A stretch of DNA of 64,000 nucleotides from contig NZ_FMAG01000001.1 in the NCBI RefSeq assembly GCF_900094585.1, forward strand, positions 1,068,530 to 1,132,529. The letters are read 5' to 3'. This stretch comes from Martinezella multihospitum (lineage in GTDB: Bacteria; Pseudomonadota; Alphaproteobacteria; Rhizobiales; Rhizobiaceae). This document shows, piece after piece, positions 25,741 to 34,670 of the stretch (the stretch's first letter is position 1; every line of letters starts with the position of its first letter). The notes beneath the pieces are model-generated. The model had not been told where the DNA came from. It worked only from the letters and a program-made list of their open reading frames with translations, and searched no databases. The translations under genes and the position numbers were made by a program.

Positions 25741-26232
25741 TTGACTGAAGATATTGTGAGGGCGATGGGTTTCCTCTGTCTCGGCAGCCGGTTTCGCCGG
25801 ATCGGCGAGCGTCTGCAGGCCGACACGCAGCAGATCATGGAGGAGCTGGACGTCTCTTTGCAGTCCGCCCAGTATCCGTTTCTCGCAGCCATCGATCGCG
25901 CCGGTCCGCTGACGATCGGCGAACTTGCCCTGGCTGTCGGCATCACCCAGCCGGGCGCGACGCGCACCGTCTCGCAGCTTCTGGAATTGGGCTATGTCGA
26001 CATGCAGGCCTCGACCGAAGACCAGCGCCGCCGTCTGATCTCGCTGACTTCGAAGGGACAGGAGCTCATCGCTTATTCGAAAAAATTCGTCTGGCCGCGT
26101 ATAGAGCAGGCGGTCCGTGAGCTCTGTGGCGACCTTTCCGGACCGATATTGCAACAACTGGCCGCAATCGAAGACGGGTTGGCCGAAGCTCCGCTCAAGC
26201 GACGCGGCGACTTCGGCAAGGAGCAGCAATAA
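25741..26232 (+). CDS. MarR-family transcriptional regulator
   Basis: The 163-residue winged-helix regulator has its DNA-binding helices at about residues 55-95 (LTIGELALAVGITQPGATRT) and the wing STEDQRRRLISLT. The TTG at 25741 is chosen because GGAGG (25731-25735) lies 5 bases upstream; an ATG 8 codons later has no such site. MarR proteins bind palindromes and release on binding a small phenolic or metabolite ligand. It overlaps the GNAT gene by one base, forming a two-gene unit under the 34-bp dyad. Confidence 0.88.
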   Translation: MTEDIVRAMGFLCLGSRFRRIGERLQADTQQIMEELDVSLQSAQYPFLAAIDRAGPLTIGELALAVGITQPGATRTVSQLLELGYVDMQASTEDQRRRLISLTSKGQELIAYSKKFVWPRIEQAVRELCGDLSGPILQQLAAIEDGLAEAPLKRRGDFGKEQQ

Positions 26233-26915
26233 TGAGCCACATTCTCGATCGCCCGATCTGGAGCGCCCTTGAAACCGCCCACGCGTCACTGGCTGAAGGC
26301 AACGCGCATGCGCGCCGCTACCCGCCTTCCATCGTGCCCTTTGCGGCGTCCGCGGACAATTCACCCGAAAGTCTCGAAGCCCTGGCAAACCTGCCTTCGG
26401 GAGAAGAGGTCATGGCGACCGTTGAAGCCGAACCCATCATCGTTCCCAAGGGGTTGGTGACCCTTTCCAATGCCAGGCTCGTGCAGATGCTGGCGCAGCG
26501 CCCTTCCGAACGTATCTCGGATCGCCGGGTCGTGCCGCTGACAGAGGCCGATGCCGCCGATATGCTGGCGCTTGCCACGATCACGAAGCCTGGCCCCTTT
26601 ACGCTGCGCGCGCAGAGCCTCGGCTCCTTCTGGGGTGTGAAAATCGATGGGCGCCTCGTTGCCATGGCGGGCCAGCGCATGCGCCAGACGGGATTTGCCG
26701 AGCTTAGCGGCCTCTGCACCCATCCTGATTTTCAGGGGCGCGGCCTCGGCACCTTGCTCTTCCGTTTCGTGGCTGGTGAGATCGCAGCTCGAGGCGAAAC
26801 CGCCTATCTGCACGCCTACACCACGAACGCTCCGGCTATTGCGCTCTATGAAGCGATGGGCTTTCACATCCGCGCGGAGATGAACTTCTGTGTCGTCAAA
26901 CGGCAGCCGGTTTGA
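26232..26915 (+). CDS. GNAT-family N-acetyltransferase
   Basis: The 227-residue protein has a non-conserved N-terminal 95 residues, then a GNAT domain with LSGLCTHPDFQGRGLGTLLF (acetyl-CoA pyrophosphate loop QGRGLG). It ends with the family strand NAPAIALYEAMGFHIRAEM. It is coupled to the MarR gene, which suggests induced detoxification or modification of a small molecule. The substrate is unknown. Confidence 0.85.
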   Translation: MSHILDRPIWSALETAHASLAEGNAHARRYPPSIVPFAASADNSPESLEALANLPSGEEVMATVEAEPIIVPKGLVTLSNARLVQMLAQRPSERISDRRVVPLTEADAADMLALATITKPGPFTLRAQSLGSFWGVKIDGRLVAMAGQRMRQTGFAELSGLCTHPDFQGRGLGTLLFRFVAGEIAARGETAYLHAYTTNAPAIALYEAMGFHIRAEMNFCVVKRQPV

Positions 26916-26942
26916 TTTTCCCTTTGTTGCCGTAAAGGCGGG

Positions 26943-27569
26943 TCACTGCTGCTGCAGCGCGAGCCTCAGGCCCAATGCCATATAGATCGTGCCGATGACC
27001 TTTCCCTGCCATCGGCCGATGGTGCGGTTGCGGCGCAGCCAGCCTCCGATCGAGCCTGCACCGACCGCCAGAAGCGAGGTCACGCCGATGCTGAGGGTCA
27101 CGAAGATGGCTCCCAGAAGCGCGAATTGGGCAATGACGGATCCGCTTTCCGGATGGATGAACTGCGGCAGGAAGGCTAGGAAGAAAAGGGCAGTCTTCGG
27201 GTTGAGTATCTCCGTGAAGAAACCCTGCCGGAACGCGCGCATGGGGGTGATAGCCTGTGCAGTCGGCAGATCGATGCTACCGCTTTTCTCGACAAAAGCC
27301 TTGAAACCCAGATAGATCAGATAGATGACGCCGGCATATTTGACGATCTCGAAGGCCAGCGCGGATGTGGCCAGCAATGCCGACAATCCGAAGGTCGCCA
27401 TCATCGTGTGGAAGAGATCGCCGGCAGCGATTCCAACGCCGGTTGCCAATCCCACGCGTTTGCCGCCACTGACCGCTCTCGCAAGCGTGAGCAACGTGGC
27501 AGGCCCTGGAATGACCATCAGGCCGAGCACCACCAATATATAAGTCGTCAAAACACCGAGGCTGACCAT
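26943..27569 (-). CDS. LysE/RhtB-family amino-acid exporter
   Basis: The 208-residue inner-membrane protein has five to six hydrophobic helices. It carries the family motifs MVIPGPATLLTLARAVSGGKRVG (only its start is distinctive: IPGPATLLTLARA), GVIYLIYLGFKAF and TEILNPKTALFFLAFLPQFI. Members export lysine, threonine, homoserine or their lactones. The ATG at 27569 follows AGAGAG; the longer frame to 27599 is not conserved. It converges on the GNAT gene, with 27 bp between the stops. Confidence 0.9.
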   Translation of the reverse strand: MVSLGVLTTYILVVLGLMVIPGPATLLTLARAVSGGKRVGLATGVGIAAGDLFHTMMATFGLSALLATSALAFEIVKYAGVIYLIYLGFKAFVEKSGSIDLPTAQAITPMRAFRQGFFTEILNPKTALFFLAFLPQFIHPESGSVIAQFALLGAIFVTLSIGVTSLLAVGAGSIGGWLRRNRTIGRWQGKVIGTIYMALGLRLALQQQ

Positions 27570-27896
27570 CGATCTCTCTGAAGTTGAGTGCCGTTGCAAA
27601 GTCCCCGCAACATGGAAACTTTGTATCCGTCGTTGTTAGCTGGCTTGAAGACTAATCGTTTTAGAGATCGTTGCAACAACCGTGTTGGGTTTGGGCCGGT
27701 AGCTCGCCAAGGCGCGACCAACGGTCGCCGGAAATCCATAATTCGCGATCCAGTCATCCGCTAGAGCTGCCCAACGCGTCTTCGGCACGGTTTCGACGAG
27801 TGTTCGCGTCTGAGGAGCGTCCGTGTCTTGTTTGTGGAGTTTCCAGGCGCGGCGTGATCATCGTCATGCCATCACTTATGTCCGCTTGTTCAGGCT
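27570..27896. other. Intergenic region, nothing recognisable
   Basis: About 330 bases separate the start of the LysE-type gene from the stop of the upstream hydrolase gene, both on the minus strand. I find no family-like frame, hairpin or clear operator. It presumably contains the LysE-type gene promoter. Confidence 0.5.
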
Positions 27897-29549
27897 CTAG
27901 TTCGTCATCCCGAAGCGGGTGGCAAAGAGCGATTTCAGGCGCGCGAGATCCTCCGGGGAGATTTGAGCACCGGTCAGCGAGACCCAGCAATCGATATAAT
28001 GCTGGGGTGCATAGATATGGCCGTAGCCGATCGGCGATGTCGTTGCGATCATCATATCGAAGAGCAGCTGGAGCATGGTGACGACCGGTATCCAGGTGAG
28101 TTCCGGCGAGACGTCAGGCCCGCGGGGTGCTTTCATCCACTCCGGCTCGCGAAAGGCCGAGGCGGCATCGAAGAACACGACCGGGTCGCTCGCATATTGC
28201 AGATAGATCACCCGCAGCGGCCCCCAGGGGGCGGCGAATTGGTCCGGCGCGTGCTGCTGATTTGCGAAGCGGATGACCGATCCGTCCCGAAATCTAGGTA
28301 GCCATTCCGGCGTGCCGGGGCTTCGCGCCGCAGTTGCGGCTTTCCATCTGGCACTGCGGAAGGGAGGGCCGCTCCAGAGCGCGCCGTTCACCGGATCGCC
28401 AATGATATTGTAGATATCCAGGGATAGCTGCGAGTTCATCGCGCCAAGGCTCAGGCCATGAAGATAGAGCTTCGGTCGCTTGTCACGAGGCAGTTTCGAC
28501 CAATAGCCGTAAACGGCATCGAAGAGATCAACGGCCGTTTCCTCGCCCTGCTGCGGCTCGAACAGCAATGACATCCAGCTTGTCAGATAGGAGTATTGCA
28601 CCGCAACGCTGGCGACATCGCCATGCTGCAGATATTCGAGCGTGTCCATGGCGGCCGGGTCTATCCAACCCGTTCCGGTCGGCACGATCACGACCAGCAT
28701 GGAGCGATCGAAGACGCCCTGCCGGATCATCTCCTGTAAGGCCAGGGCTGCGCGTTCCTTGCTGCTTTCGGCATTGTTCAAGCCGACATAGATGCGAAGT
28801 GGTTGCTTTGCCGGTGCGTTCCAGAAGCTTGAGATATTGCCGGCGCCAGGCCCGGACGTCACAAAATACCGGCCTTGGCGTCCTAGCCCTTGCCAGGCAA
28901 CCAGCGAGGCGGAGCTGCCGGTCTTCATGTCCGCCTGCGGCATGGGTTGATCGTCTTCGATCAGCGCGTCTGCCTGCTTGAACGAAGCATCGGCAGCGTC
29001 GAGCGCAAGCCGCAGCAATATGCCCTGGCCGATCGACCAGAACAATGCGACGGCAAGCAAGGCGCCGACTACCTTTGAAAGCCGGCTCGGCACGACGCGT
29101 GCCAGCCATTGCGAAAACAGCAGGCTCGCGACGCGAAAAAGACGCCCGACAATGAGCGCAATGAGAAAGGTCGCCGCTGCCACGGCCGCGAGCCAATAGG
29201 GGTCGGCAGTGGCGATCGGCGGCATCTTCCACAAAATGCGGATCGAATTCTGCCAGAAGGTCGCATGCCAAAGCGCGGCAAGGCACAGGATCAGGCAGGC
29301 AATGCCGATCGACCAGCGCGCCAGTCTCAGCGACCGCTGGGGAACCGGCAGCTGCAAATAGATCCAGAGCCAGGTCAGCGTCGTGCCTATCATGTAACCG
29401 ACGCCAGCGCTGATGCCGGAGAGTATGCCCTGCACCAGATAGGAGCGCGGCATCAGGCTGGGGGTGAGCGAGGCCGCAAAGAAGATCAGGCCCAGAACCA
29501 TGCCGAGGAGAGAGAGGGAGCGGAACATCTCCTGATCCAGACGACGCAT
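27897..29549 (-). CDS. Membrane-anchored alpha/beta-hydrolase family protein
   Basis: The 550-residue protein has about four N-terminal membrane helices within residues 8-175 (FFAASLTPSLMPRSYLVQGI is typical of the family N-terminus). The soluble domain from about 230 resembles the Abhydrolase_9 type. The nucleophile elbow is likely LHGLSLGAMNSQLS (GxSxG with Ser). Late motifs include YLQYASDPVVFFDAAS, with a probable acidic residue, and YGHIYAPQHYIDCW. Substrates of this family are not established. The ATG at 29549 starts immediately before the first helix. Confidence 0.8.
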   Translation of the reverse strand: MRRLDQEMFRSLSLLGMVLGLIFFAASLTPSLMPRSYLVQGILSGISAGVGYMIGTTLTWLWIYLQLPVPQRSLRLARWSIGIACLILCLAALWHATFWQNSIRILWKMPPIATADPYWLAAVAAATFLIALIVGRLFRVASLLFSQWLARVVPSRLSKVVGALLAVALFWSIGQGILLRLALDAADASFKQADALIEDDQPMPQADMKTGSSASLVAWQGLGRQGRYFVTSGPGAGNISSFWNAPAKQPLRIYVGLNNAESSKERAALALQEMIRQGVFDRSMLVVIVPTGTGWIDPAAMDTLEYLQHGDVASVAVQYSYLTSWMSLLFEPQQGEETAVDLFDAVYGYWSKLPRDKRPKLYLHGLSLGAMNSQLSLDIYNIIGDPVNGALWSGPPFRSARWKAATAARSPGTPEWLPRFRDGSVIRFANQQHAPDQFAAPWGPLRVIYLQYASDPVVFFDAASAFREPEWMKAPRGPDVSPELTWIPVVTMLQLLFDMMIATTSPIGYGHIYAPQHYIDCWVSLTGAQISPEDLARLKSLFATRFGMTN

Positions 29550-29762
29550 GGCGATCCTTCATCGTAGCTTTGGCACGGGCCAGGATTGCCCGCAGGACGT
29601 GTTGCAGCTTCGTGCGATGCTACGCAATGGCGTCCAGAATGCCAAGGAGATCTCCCGGAACATATTCGTGGGGTTGCGATGATCGGCTGTCCGCATTTCT
29701 CCCGGCGTGCCATCTGGTCTATAGTATCAGGCTGATTTGCCGGTGGGACTGGAGTTTGAAAA

Positions 29763-30245
29763 TTGAGCACTGCGTTCATGAAGGAAGAAAGCGCTGAAAC
29801 GGCCGCGGAAACCGTGTTACCCGATCGGCCGATTTCTTCGCATCCTAATCGCGTTACCGAGGCGGGCCTGAAGGCTCTGGAATCGCAGCTTCAGGACGCG
29901 CGCAAAGCCTATGAAGCAGCAAGTGCAATCGAGGATATCAACGAACGCCGGCGGCAGACAGCTATTCCATTGCGCGATGCGCGCTATTTCGCGGAAAGGG
30001 TTCGCACCGCCGAAGTCATGCCGGCGCCGGCCTCCTCTGAGGTCGTCGCTTTTGGAAGCACGGTCACCTACAGCCGTGAGGATGGCCGCGTGCAGAAATA
30101 TCGCATTGTCGGGGAGGACGAGGCCGATCCCAAGGCGGGATCGATTTCCTACGTCTCGCCCGTCGCAAGGTTGCTGATGGGAAAGACGGTTGGCGATGTC
30201 CTGACCCTTGGCAAGGAGGAGCTGGAGATCACGGCGATCGAATAG
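29763..30245 (+). CDS. Short GreA/GreB-family protein lacking the acidic tip
   Basis: The 160-residue protein has the C-terminal GreA domain (VAFGSTVTY, YRIVGEDEADPKAGSISYVS, ARLLMGKTVGDVL), which docks at the RNA polymerase secondary channel. The N-terminal coiled coil is about 13 residues shorter than in GreA. The tip GDLxEN, whose Asp and Glu support RNA cleavage, is absent (ERRRQTAIPLRDARYF instead). It may therefore bind polymerase without promoting cleavage, like Gfh-type inhibitors; that is inference. The TTG at 29763 has GGAG 8 bases upstream; an ATG at 29778 has none. Confidence 0.82.
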   Translation: MSTAFMKEESAETAAETVLPDRPISSHPNRVTEAGLKALESQLQDARKAYEAASAIEDINERRRQTAIPLRDARYFAERVRTAEVMPAPASSEVVAFGSTVTYSREDGRVQKYRIVGEDEADPKAGSISYVSPVARLLMGKTVGDVLTLGKEELEITAIE

Positions 30246-30290
30246 CGGTTTCCCGTGTGGCCTCTTTCTGCGCACGCCTGCAATTTTCGA

Positions 30291-31310
30291 TCAATGCGCG
30301 GGCTCGAACGGTGTTGCGATCGCGACCCTCGACGGTGCCACCTGAAAGTCCGCCGGCAGCATTCGGTGATAGGCAAGCATGAGCTGGCAGGCGCTGCGAG
30401 CGTCATGGCGCAGATCGTGATGAATGACGAAGGTGATCTCGCTGGTGGCGAGCAGCCTGACGTTGTCCTGATCGAGATCATGCGCTGCAAAGACCACACA
30501 CTCGCGCCGGGCCTCGGTAAAGGCTTTCAAGATGGCACGATTGCCACCGCCGGCCGAATAGACGGAGCGGATGTCCGGCTCGCGTTCCAGCGCATCGCGA
30601 ACAAGCAGTTCCGTCGTGCGGTCGACGCCGAAGCCTTCGGAAATCCGGACGACTGAAAGATGGGGGAAGCGCGCCGCAAGCACATCGCGAAATCCCCGTT
30701 CGCGCTCGTCTTCGCCGGCAAAAAGGCTGCTCGATAGCGTCACCAGCACCTTGCCGGTCCGTTCGCCGGCCATGCGGCCGAGCAGATAGGCGGCGGTTGC
30801 GCCGGCTACTCGATTGTCCATTCCGACATAGCCGATACGGGAATCTTCCGGCAGGTCGGTCACCAGCGTAACGACCGGGATCTTTGCTGCCATGAGTTGT
30901 GAAGCGAAATCGGCAATCGCTGGTGTCGACTGGGCTTTGAGCACGACACCATGGCTGCCGCGACGACGTATTGCGCGCAGGATCGATAGAAGCTCCGCTT
31001 CAGCCATCGTCTCGGCTACATGAAAGCGTGCGGAAAATGACGCCGGCCGCATGCCCGGCAATTCCGCCTCGAAGGCCTCGCGGACGGCCGACGAGAAACG
31101 CAGCGGCGTGTCCATGACGACATCGATCACGAGGCGCCTACCAGCCAAGCCCGATTGCACATATTGCCGTTCCAGTTCGGCAATAGCCGCTGCGACCCGC
31201 GCGCGGGTAACGGCGCGAACACCATCACGCTCATGCATCACCCGGTCGACGGTTGCGAGGCTGAGTCCGGCCTGTAGCGCGATGTCTTTCAAGGGGAAGC
31301 GCGATTTCAA
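30291..31310 (-). CDS. LacI-family transcriptional regulator
   Basis: The 339-residue protein starts with a LacI helix-turn-helix and hinge region (LKDIALQAGLSLATVDRVMH). A periplasmic-binding-protein-like effector domain follows (VVTLVTDLPEDSRIGYVGMD). It is divergent from the PhyH-SDR pair with about 108 bp between the starts, so it probably represses that pair in response to a sugar-like ligand. The start is a TTG at 31310-31308; AGGA lies upstream. A PhnF-like regulator serves the neighbouring phn genes, so this protein may control only its own unit. Confidence 0.86.
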   Translation of the reverse strand: MKSRFPLKDIALQAGLSLATVDRVMHERDGVRAVTRARVAAAIAELERQYVQSGLAGRRLVIDVVMDTPLRFSSAVREAFEAELPGMRPASFSARFHVAETMAEAELLSILRAIRRRGSHGVVLKAQSTPAIADFASQLMAAKIPVVTLVTDLPEDSRIGYVGMDNRVAGATAAYLLGRMAGERTGKVLVTLSSSLFAGEDERERGFRDVLAARFPHLSVVRISEGFGVDRTTELLVRDALEREPDIRSVYSAGGGNRAILKAFTEARRECVVFAAHDLDQDNVRLLATSEITFVIHHDLRHDARSACQLMLAYHRMLPADFQVAPSRVAIATPFEPAH

Positions 31311-31322
31311 GGCGATATGTCC

Positions 31323-31360
31323 TGAGGTGTTTTTGAGGTGTTTCCTATCTTTTTCATAGG
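31323..31360. promoter_or_regulatory. Repeats in the LacI/PhyH divergent promoter
   Basis: TGAGGTGTTT occurs twice, at 31323-31332 and 31334-31343, with an 11-bp period. An inverted repeat CCTAT (31344-31348) / ATAGG (31356-31360) follows. These lie between the divergent starts and may be the binding sites of the LacI-type regulator. The symmetry is modest. Confidence 0.35.
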
Positions 31361-31418
31361 CCGGGCCGAGACTAGGATCAATCTCATAAGTCCAACGTCA
31401 CTTTGGGAGGAGATCACC

Positions 31419-32612
31419 ATGGACGCTCAGACGCTCGCTAGCCGGCGCAGCCAGAAGGTTTGGCTTTCGGCCGATTGCGGCAATTTCGATAGTTTCAAAA
31501 GTCTGGTCGAAAAGACCGCCAATCCAGCGGATTGGCCGCTGGCGGCAGGGATTGAGAAAAACATCCTGATCTATGATGGCGACCAGGTTCGCAGTGCTGC
31601 CGGGGATGAAGATGCACGCCGCGCCCTCATGGCCGAGTGGGTCGAGGCCTTCACCTCAGGCCCAGGCATCATCGTGATCAAGAATGCCATGCCGGATACG
31701 GCAGTCGTCGATCGCGCGACTGCCGTATTCGAAGCCATCGTTCGCGACGAAAAGGAGAAGGGCAAGGGCGCCGGCGATCATTTTGCCAAGCCCGGCGCCA
31801 ATGACCGCATCTGGAACGCGCTGGAGAAACATTGCCTGGCAGACCCGGAGAATTTTGCCGGCTACTATGCCTCGACCGCCGTCGCCTTGGTGTCGGAGGC
31901 GTGGCTCGGCGTCGGCTATCAGATGACCGCGCAGATGAACCGGGTCAATCCGGGCGGCACCGCGCAGAAGCCGCATCGCGACTATCACCTCGGCTTCATG
32001 TCGCCGCAGCAGATGCAGGCCTATCCCGGCCATATTCACGCGGTTTCGCCGCTGTTGACGCTGCAGGGTGCGGTCGCGCATTGCGACATGCCGCTCGAAA
32101 GCGGGCCGACGCTGTTCCTGCCCTATTCGCAGACCTTCTTCGAAGGCTATATCGCCTTCGGTCGGCCGGAGTTCCAGGCCTATTTCGCCCGGCATCATGT
32201 GCAATTGCCGCTGAAGAAGGGCGATGCCGTCTTCTTCAATCCGGCCGTCATGCACGGCGCCGGCAACAATGTCTCGAAAGACATCTACCGCATGGCCAAT
32301 CTCCTGCAGGTCTCCTCAGCCTTTGGGCGGGCGATGGAGAGCGTCAACCGCAGCCGCATGTCGGTCGCCGTTTATCCCGCTCTGGTCGCCGCTCTCGATG
32401 CCGGCTCGATGAGCCGTGCGGAGGCTGCCAACGTGATCGCATCGACCGCCGAGGGCTATGCCTTCCCGACCAATCTCGACAGTGATCCGCCTGTTGGCGG
32501 TTTGGCGCCGAAAACGCAAGCGACAATCATGGCCGAGGCGATCGATGCCGGAACCGATGCTGGTCGGTTTGCCGAGCTCATCGCCGCCCACGCCGCGCGC
32601 AGGGAGGCTTGA
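31419..32612 (+). CDS. PhyH-like Fe(II)/2-oxoglutarate-dependent dioxygenase
   Basis: The 397-residue protein belongs to the phytanoyl-CoA dioxygenase-like group. The metal triad is visible as His186 and Asp188 (QKPHRDYHLGF) and His279 (NPAVMHGAGNN). Enzymes of this fold hydroxylate varied compounds, including organophosphonates in some bacteria. It is cotranscribed with an SDR that could oxidise the hydroxylated product, next to a phn-type cluster. GGGAGGAG precedes the ATG at 31419; the extension to 31338 lies in the promoter. The substrate is unknown. Confidence 0.82.
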   Translation: MDAQTLASRRSQKVWLSADCGNFDSFKSLVEKTANPADWPLAAGIEKNILIYDGDQVRSAAGDEDARRALMAEWVEAFTSGPGIIVIKNAMPDTAVVDRATAVFEAIVRDEKEKGKGAGDHFAKPGANDRIWNALEKHCLADPENFAGYYASTAVALVSEAWLGVGYQMTAQMNRVNPGGTAQKPHRDYHLGFMSPQQMQAYPGHIHAVSPLLTLQGAVAHCDMPLESGPTLFLPYSQTFFEGYIAFGRPEFQAYFARHHVQLPLKKGDAVFFNPAVMHGAGNNVSKDIYRMANLLQVSSAFGRAMESVNRSRMSVAVYPALVAALDAGSMSRAEAANVIASTAEGYAFPTNLDSDPPVGGLAPKTQATIMAEAIDAGTDAGRFAELIAAHAARREA

Positions 32613-32618
32613 GATTAG

Positions 32619-33428
32619 ATGAGCCGACTGGATGGAAAATTTGCCGTCGTCACCGGCGGAACGCAGGGGCTGGGCGTGGAAGTCGCCCGGCTTTTTGCCG
32701 AGCGCGGTGCCGCGGGCCTGACGCTCTGCGGCCGCAGTACCGCCAAGGGTGAAGCCAAGGCGCGGGAGATAAGCGACCGCTATAAAATACCGGTCGCTTT
32801 CGTTTCAGCCGATCTCGGTAAGGTCGAGGATTGCCGCAAGGTCATCGCGACCGCGGTGGAAAAATTCGGCCGCATCGATGCGCTCGTCAATGTCGCCGCC
32901 ATCACCGACCGCGGCACCATTCTCGACACCGATCCGGATCTGTTCGACCGGATGTTCGCCGTCAATGTGCGGGCACCCTTCTTCCTGATGCAGGACGCGA
33001 TCAAGAACATGATTGCCCATGGCATCGAAGGCACGATCGTCAATATCTCCTCGATGTCGGCGATGGCCGGCCAGCCTTTCATCAGCGCCTATTGTTCTTC
33101 CAAAGGCGCGCTGGATACGCTGACCCGCAACACGGCCTTCTCGCTTCTTAGAAACCGCATCAGGGTCAATGCGCTGAATATCGGCTGGATGTCGAGCGAT
33201 GGCGAAGATCGCATCCAGCGTGAATATCACGGTGCTGCGGAAGACTGGCTGGCAAAAGCCGCAGCCGAGCAGCCGTTCGGCCGGCTGGTCGATCCCGCCG
33301 AGGTCGCGCGCGCTGTCGCCTTCCTGTCATCGGAGGAATCCGGCCTGATGACGGGCGCCACGATCAATTTCGATCAATCGATCTGGGGTGCTTACGAGGG
33401 GTCGCCACATCCGGAGAAAGCGATGTAA
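32619..33428 (+). CDS. Short-chain dehydrogenase/reductase
   Basis: The 269-residue classical SDR has the cofactor loop TGGTQGLG, the NVAA motif (ALVNVAAITDRG), a Ser of NISSMSAMAG and the catalytic YCSSK. Gly/Asn-rich end motifs (GLMTGATINFDQSIWG) are present. Five bases separate it from the PhyH-like gene, so the two likely act in sequence as hydroxylation then oxidation. It converges on phnM, with a strong hairpin between. Confidence 0.9.
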   Translation: MSRLDGKFAVVTGGTQGLGVEVARLFAERGAAGLTLCGRSTAKGEAKAREISDRYKIPVAFVSADLGKVEDCRKVIATAVEKFGRIDALVNVAAITDRGTILDTDPDLFDRMFAVNVRAPFFLMQDAIKNMIAHGIEGTIVNISSMSAMAGQPFISAYCSSKGALDTLTRNTAFSLLRNRIRVNALNIGWMSSDGEDRIQREYHGAAEDWLAKAAAEQPFGRLVDPAEVARAVAFLSSEESGLMTGATINFDQSIWGAYEGSPHPEKAM

Positions 33429-33439
33429 GCCATGAAGAC

Positions 33440-33465
33440 CGGCGGGAGGGAAAATCCTCCCGCCG
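33440..33465. terminator. Strong bidirectional hairpin between SDR gene and phnM
   Basis: CGGCGGGAGG (33440-33449) pairs perfectly with CCTCCCGCCG (33456-33465) around the loop GAAAAT. It lies between the convergent stops at 33428 and 33516. Neither strand has a long T tract after the stem. It separates the PhyH-SDR unit from the phn operon. Confidence 0.65.
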
Positions 33466-33515
33466 ATGGGCAGGCTGCGTGTTGGCACGAAACGTCAACT
33501 GGCTTGATCAATGGC

Positions 33516-34670
33516 TCAGAAGCCCTTGATGCTACCGTCGGACCAGACCATTTTGCCGCCGCGGATCGTGCTTCGAACCCGCGGCACTCGGCCGCGTTCT
33601 GCGATCAGAAGATCGGCGCGCAGGCCTTCTGCGATACGGCCTCGGTCATTGAGCCCGAGCGCTTTTGCCGGATTGGCGCTTGCCAGCGCGACCGAGGCGG
33701 GTAAGCCGCCCTTGCCGATTTCCGCAAGCGCGATCACAGCCGGCAGGATGGCCGATGGGTGATAGTCGCTCGCAAGGATATCCAGCACGCCGGCTTCATA
33801 GGCTTCGCGCGCGGAAAGATTGCCGGAATAGGAAAGGCCGCGCAGCGCATTCGGTGCGCCCATGGCTGTTGCCAACCCCAAACGCCGCGCTTCGGTCGCG
33901 GTTGCGATATTGATCGGAAATTCGCTGATCGCCGCGCCGAGGCTGTGCAGCAGCGCTGCCTTCTCGATGGTGTCGTCATCGTGAGAGGCAAGGACGACGC
34001 CGTGCTCGCGGGCCAGTTCCGCCAAGCCGCTGATGATGTCCGTGCTGTCGCCATGCTCGGAACGGGCGGCCATGCGCTGTTTTACCAGCTCCGCCGCCTG
34101 GGTCTCGCTGATCTTTTTCGCCTTCGCCGTGTTGGCGATATGAAGCTCTATATCGCGATATTGCCCCTGGCCCGGCGTGTGATCCATCAGCGAAATCAGG
34201 TGAAGCGCGCCGGCGTCGATCAAGGTCTTTGCTTCTTTGATCGCGGGCAGGAAGGTCACCTCGAAGCGGCCATGGATGCGATGGTCGATCAAAAGCTCCT
34301 CGCGCATCGATGCGAGCTTTTCGATCATCGCGTGGGTGTGCTCGATGGAGCGGACATGGCCGTAAGTTGCCGGCGTGAAGGCGACGGCCGCATAGGCCGT
34401 CGTCACACCGTTGGCGGCGAGCATCTTGTCGAGATCGTAGACGCCGAGTTCGAGCGGCATGCGGACATTGACGCGTGGCTCGATGCATTTTTCGATCATG
34501 TCGCCATGCATGTCGACAAAGCCGGGCAACAGGAACCGGCCGTGGCCATCTATTTCCGCCCCCTCAACCGGCCGTTCGCTGATATCGGCGATCAGCCCAT
34601 CTTCGATCCTGATGGCGCCGCGTTCGATCACCCGGTCCTGCAATACAATTTCGAAATTACTCAACCACAT
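33516..34670 (-). CDS. phnM: PhnM-like ribosyl-triphosphate diphosphatase (amidohydrolase)
   Basis: This 384-residue amidohydrolase-fold protein has the metal motif PGFVDMHGDMIEKC. In canonical PhnM the same place reads HTDNLEK. It also has LISLMDHTPGQGQYRD, EHGVVLASHDDDTIEKA and LDILASDYHPSAIL, all PhnM landmarks. PhnM removes diphosphate from the 5-triphosphoribosyl-1-phosphonate made by PhnI/GHL. It is the last gene of phnGHIJKLM and overlaps phnL by 14 bp. The natural substrate is uncertain here because the PhnJ partner is altered. Confidence 0.88.
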   Translation of the reverse strand: MWLSNFEIVLQDRVIERGAIRIEDGLIADISERPVEGAEIDGHGRFLLPGFVDMHGDMIEKCIEPRVNVRMPLELGVYDLDKMLAANGVTTAYAAVAFTPATYGHVRSIEHTHAMIEKLASMREELLIDHRIHGRFEVTFLPAIKEAKTLIDAGALHLISLMDHTPGQGQYRDIELHIANTAKAKKISETQAAELVKQRMAARSEHGDSTDIISGLAELAREHGVVLASHDDDTIEKAALLHSLGAAISEFPINIATATEARRLGLATAMGAPNALRGLSYSGNLSAREAYEAGVLDILASDYHPSAILPAVIALAEIGKGGLPASVALASANPAKALGLNDRGRIAEGLRADLLIAERGRVPRVRSTIRGGKMVWSDGSIKGF

